NCBI GenBank assembly: GCA_017430455.1
Contig: JAFRMX010000008.1
Coordinates: forward strand, 117,333 to 181,332
Reading direction: 5' to 3'
DNA: 64,000 bases
Source: Oscillospiraceae bacterium
GTDB taxonomy: Bacteria; Bacillota; Clostridia; Oscillospirales; Oscillospiraceae
The notes under the pieces are model-generated. The model was not told the DNA's origin, searched no databases, and saw only the letters and a list, made by a program, of their open reading frames with translations. This document shows positions 63,889 to 64,000 of the stretch, piece after piece. Made by a program: the position numbers and the translations under genes. Position 1 is the first letter of the stretch. Each line of letters begins with the position of its first letter.

Positions 63889-64000
63889 ATGAACTATAAG
63901 GTAATTGACAAAGAAAAATACTATAGAAAAGGTGTGTTCCGTCATTTCACGGAAGACTGCAGGTGTTCGACCTCAATAACAGCGAGAATCGATGTGACAG
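63889..64000 (+). CDS. CatA-like chloramphenicol acetyltransferase family protein (partial, 3' end off the window)
   Basis: 37 visible codons from ATG 63889, with AAGGG nine bases upstream. The N-terminus MNYKVIDKEKYYRKGVFRHF followed by CSTSITARIDVT matches the start of the type A chloramphenicol acetyltransferase fold (VIDxxxWxRKExF then CTYSMTAxIDIT). Chromosomal members in Clostridia often lack resistance activity. The catalytic His lies outside the window. Confidence 0.75.
   Translation, partial: MNYKVIDKEKYYRKGVFRHFTEDCRCSTSITARIDVT

Overview
The window looks like chromosomal DNA of an anaerobic, fermentative, low-to-medium GC Bacillota, probably class Clostridia; the species cannot be named from sequence alone. 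Reasons: pyruvate:ferredoxin oxidoreductase with acetate kinase, class III fructose-1,6-bisphosphatase, TmcAL, MrnC, RqcH, RecD2, DUF3783 and FatA-type thioesterase genes, strong AGGAGG ribosome sites, and sigma-A promoters of the TTGACA-N17-TATAAT type. No phage, insertion sequence, CRISPR array or integrase was seen. This is mostly a housekeeping region with lineage-specific membrane and lipoprotein genes between conserved blocks.

Layout. 1-9.1 kb: accessory genes on both strands (phosphodiester glycosidase-like protein cut by the left edge, hydrolase/membrane fusion with a divergent MarR regulator, MFS exporter, small membrane protein, ThpR, Ser-rich zinc-ribbon protein, dicarboxylate/amino-acid symporter). 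9.2-13.1 kb: tRNA-Arg, a MacB-like ABC transporter and a lipoprotein. 13.1-17 kb, minus strand: rplU-rpmA-obgE-HAD phosphatase and ackA. 17-23.4 kb, plus strand: tmcAL, then a run of a zinc-ribbon membrane protein, a TPM-like membrane protein with a Cys/Gly tail, a radical SAM/SPASM enzyme, a macro-domain protein and a PI-PLC. 23.5-32.8 kb: prfA, a TsaC-CoaE fusion, M18 aminopeptidase, uppP, ftsK, mrnC and rqcH. 33-45.5 kb: PAP2 phosphatase, transglutaminase-like protein, nifJ, lipoprotein, PPK2-type polyphosphate kinase, a sulfonate/nitrate-type ABC transporter followed directly by hisD, and a membrane protein. 45.6-51 kb: DUF3783, PcrA/UvrD helicase, acyl-ACP thioesterase, class III FBPase. 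51-63.5 kb: a duplicated beta-helix lipoprotein and a DNA repair/tRNA block (uvrB, GNAT, tsaD, radC, tRNA-Thr, TetR, uvrA, recD2, comF). The right edge holds the start of a CatA-like acetyltransferase.

How genes fit together. NifJ and AckA cover pyruvate to acetyl-CoA and acetyl phosphate to acetate plus ATP. TmcAL uses acetate for tRNA-Met modification and is divergent from ackA. The TsaC domain and TsaD, encoded 30 kb apart, act in the same t6A tRNA pathway. UvrA, UvrB, PcrA, RecD2 and RadC form a concentration of DNA repair genes. RqcH, MrnC, RF1, L21, L27 and Obg serve translation and ribosome quality control.

Most worth checking: the Cys/Gly-tailed TPM-like protein beside a radical SAM/SPASM enzyme (19.7-21.5 kb); uvrB, whose promoter predicts a leaderless mRNA and whose -10 box lies inside a perfect 11-bp inverted repeat that includes the start codon; the TsaC-CoaE fusion; and an L27 without the cleaved N-terminal extension, with no prp gene between rplU and rpmA.
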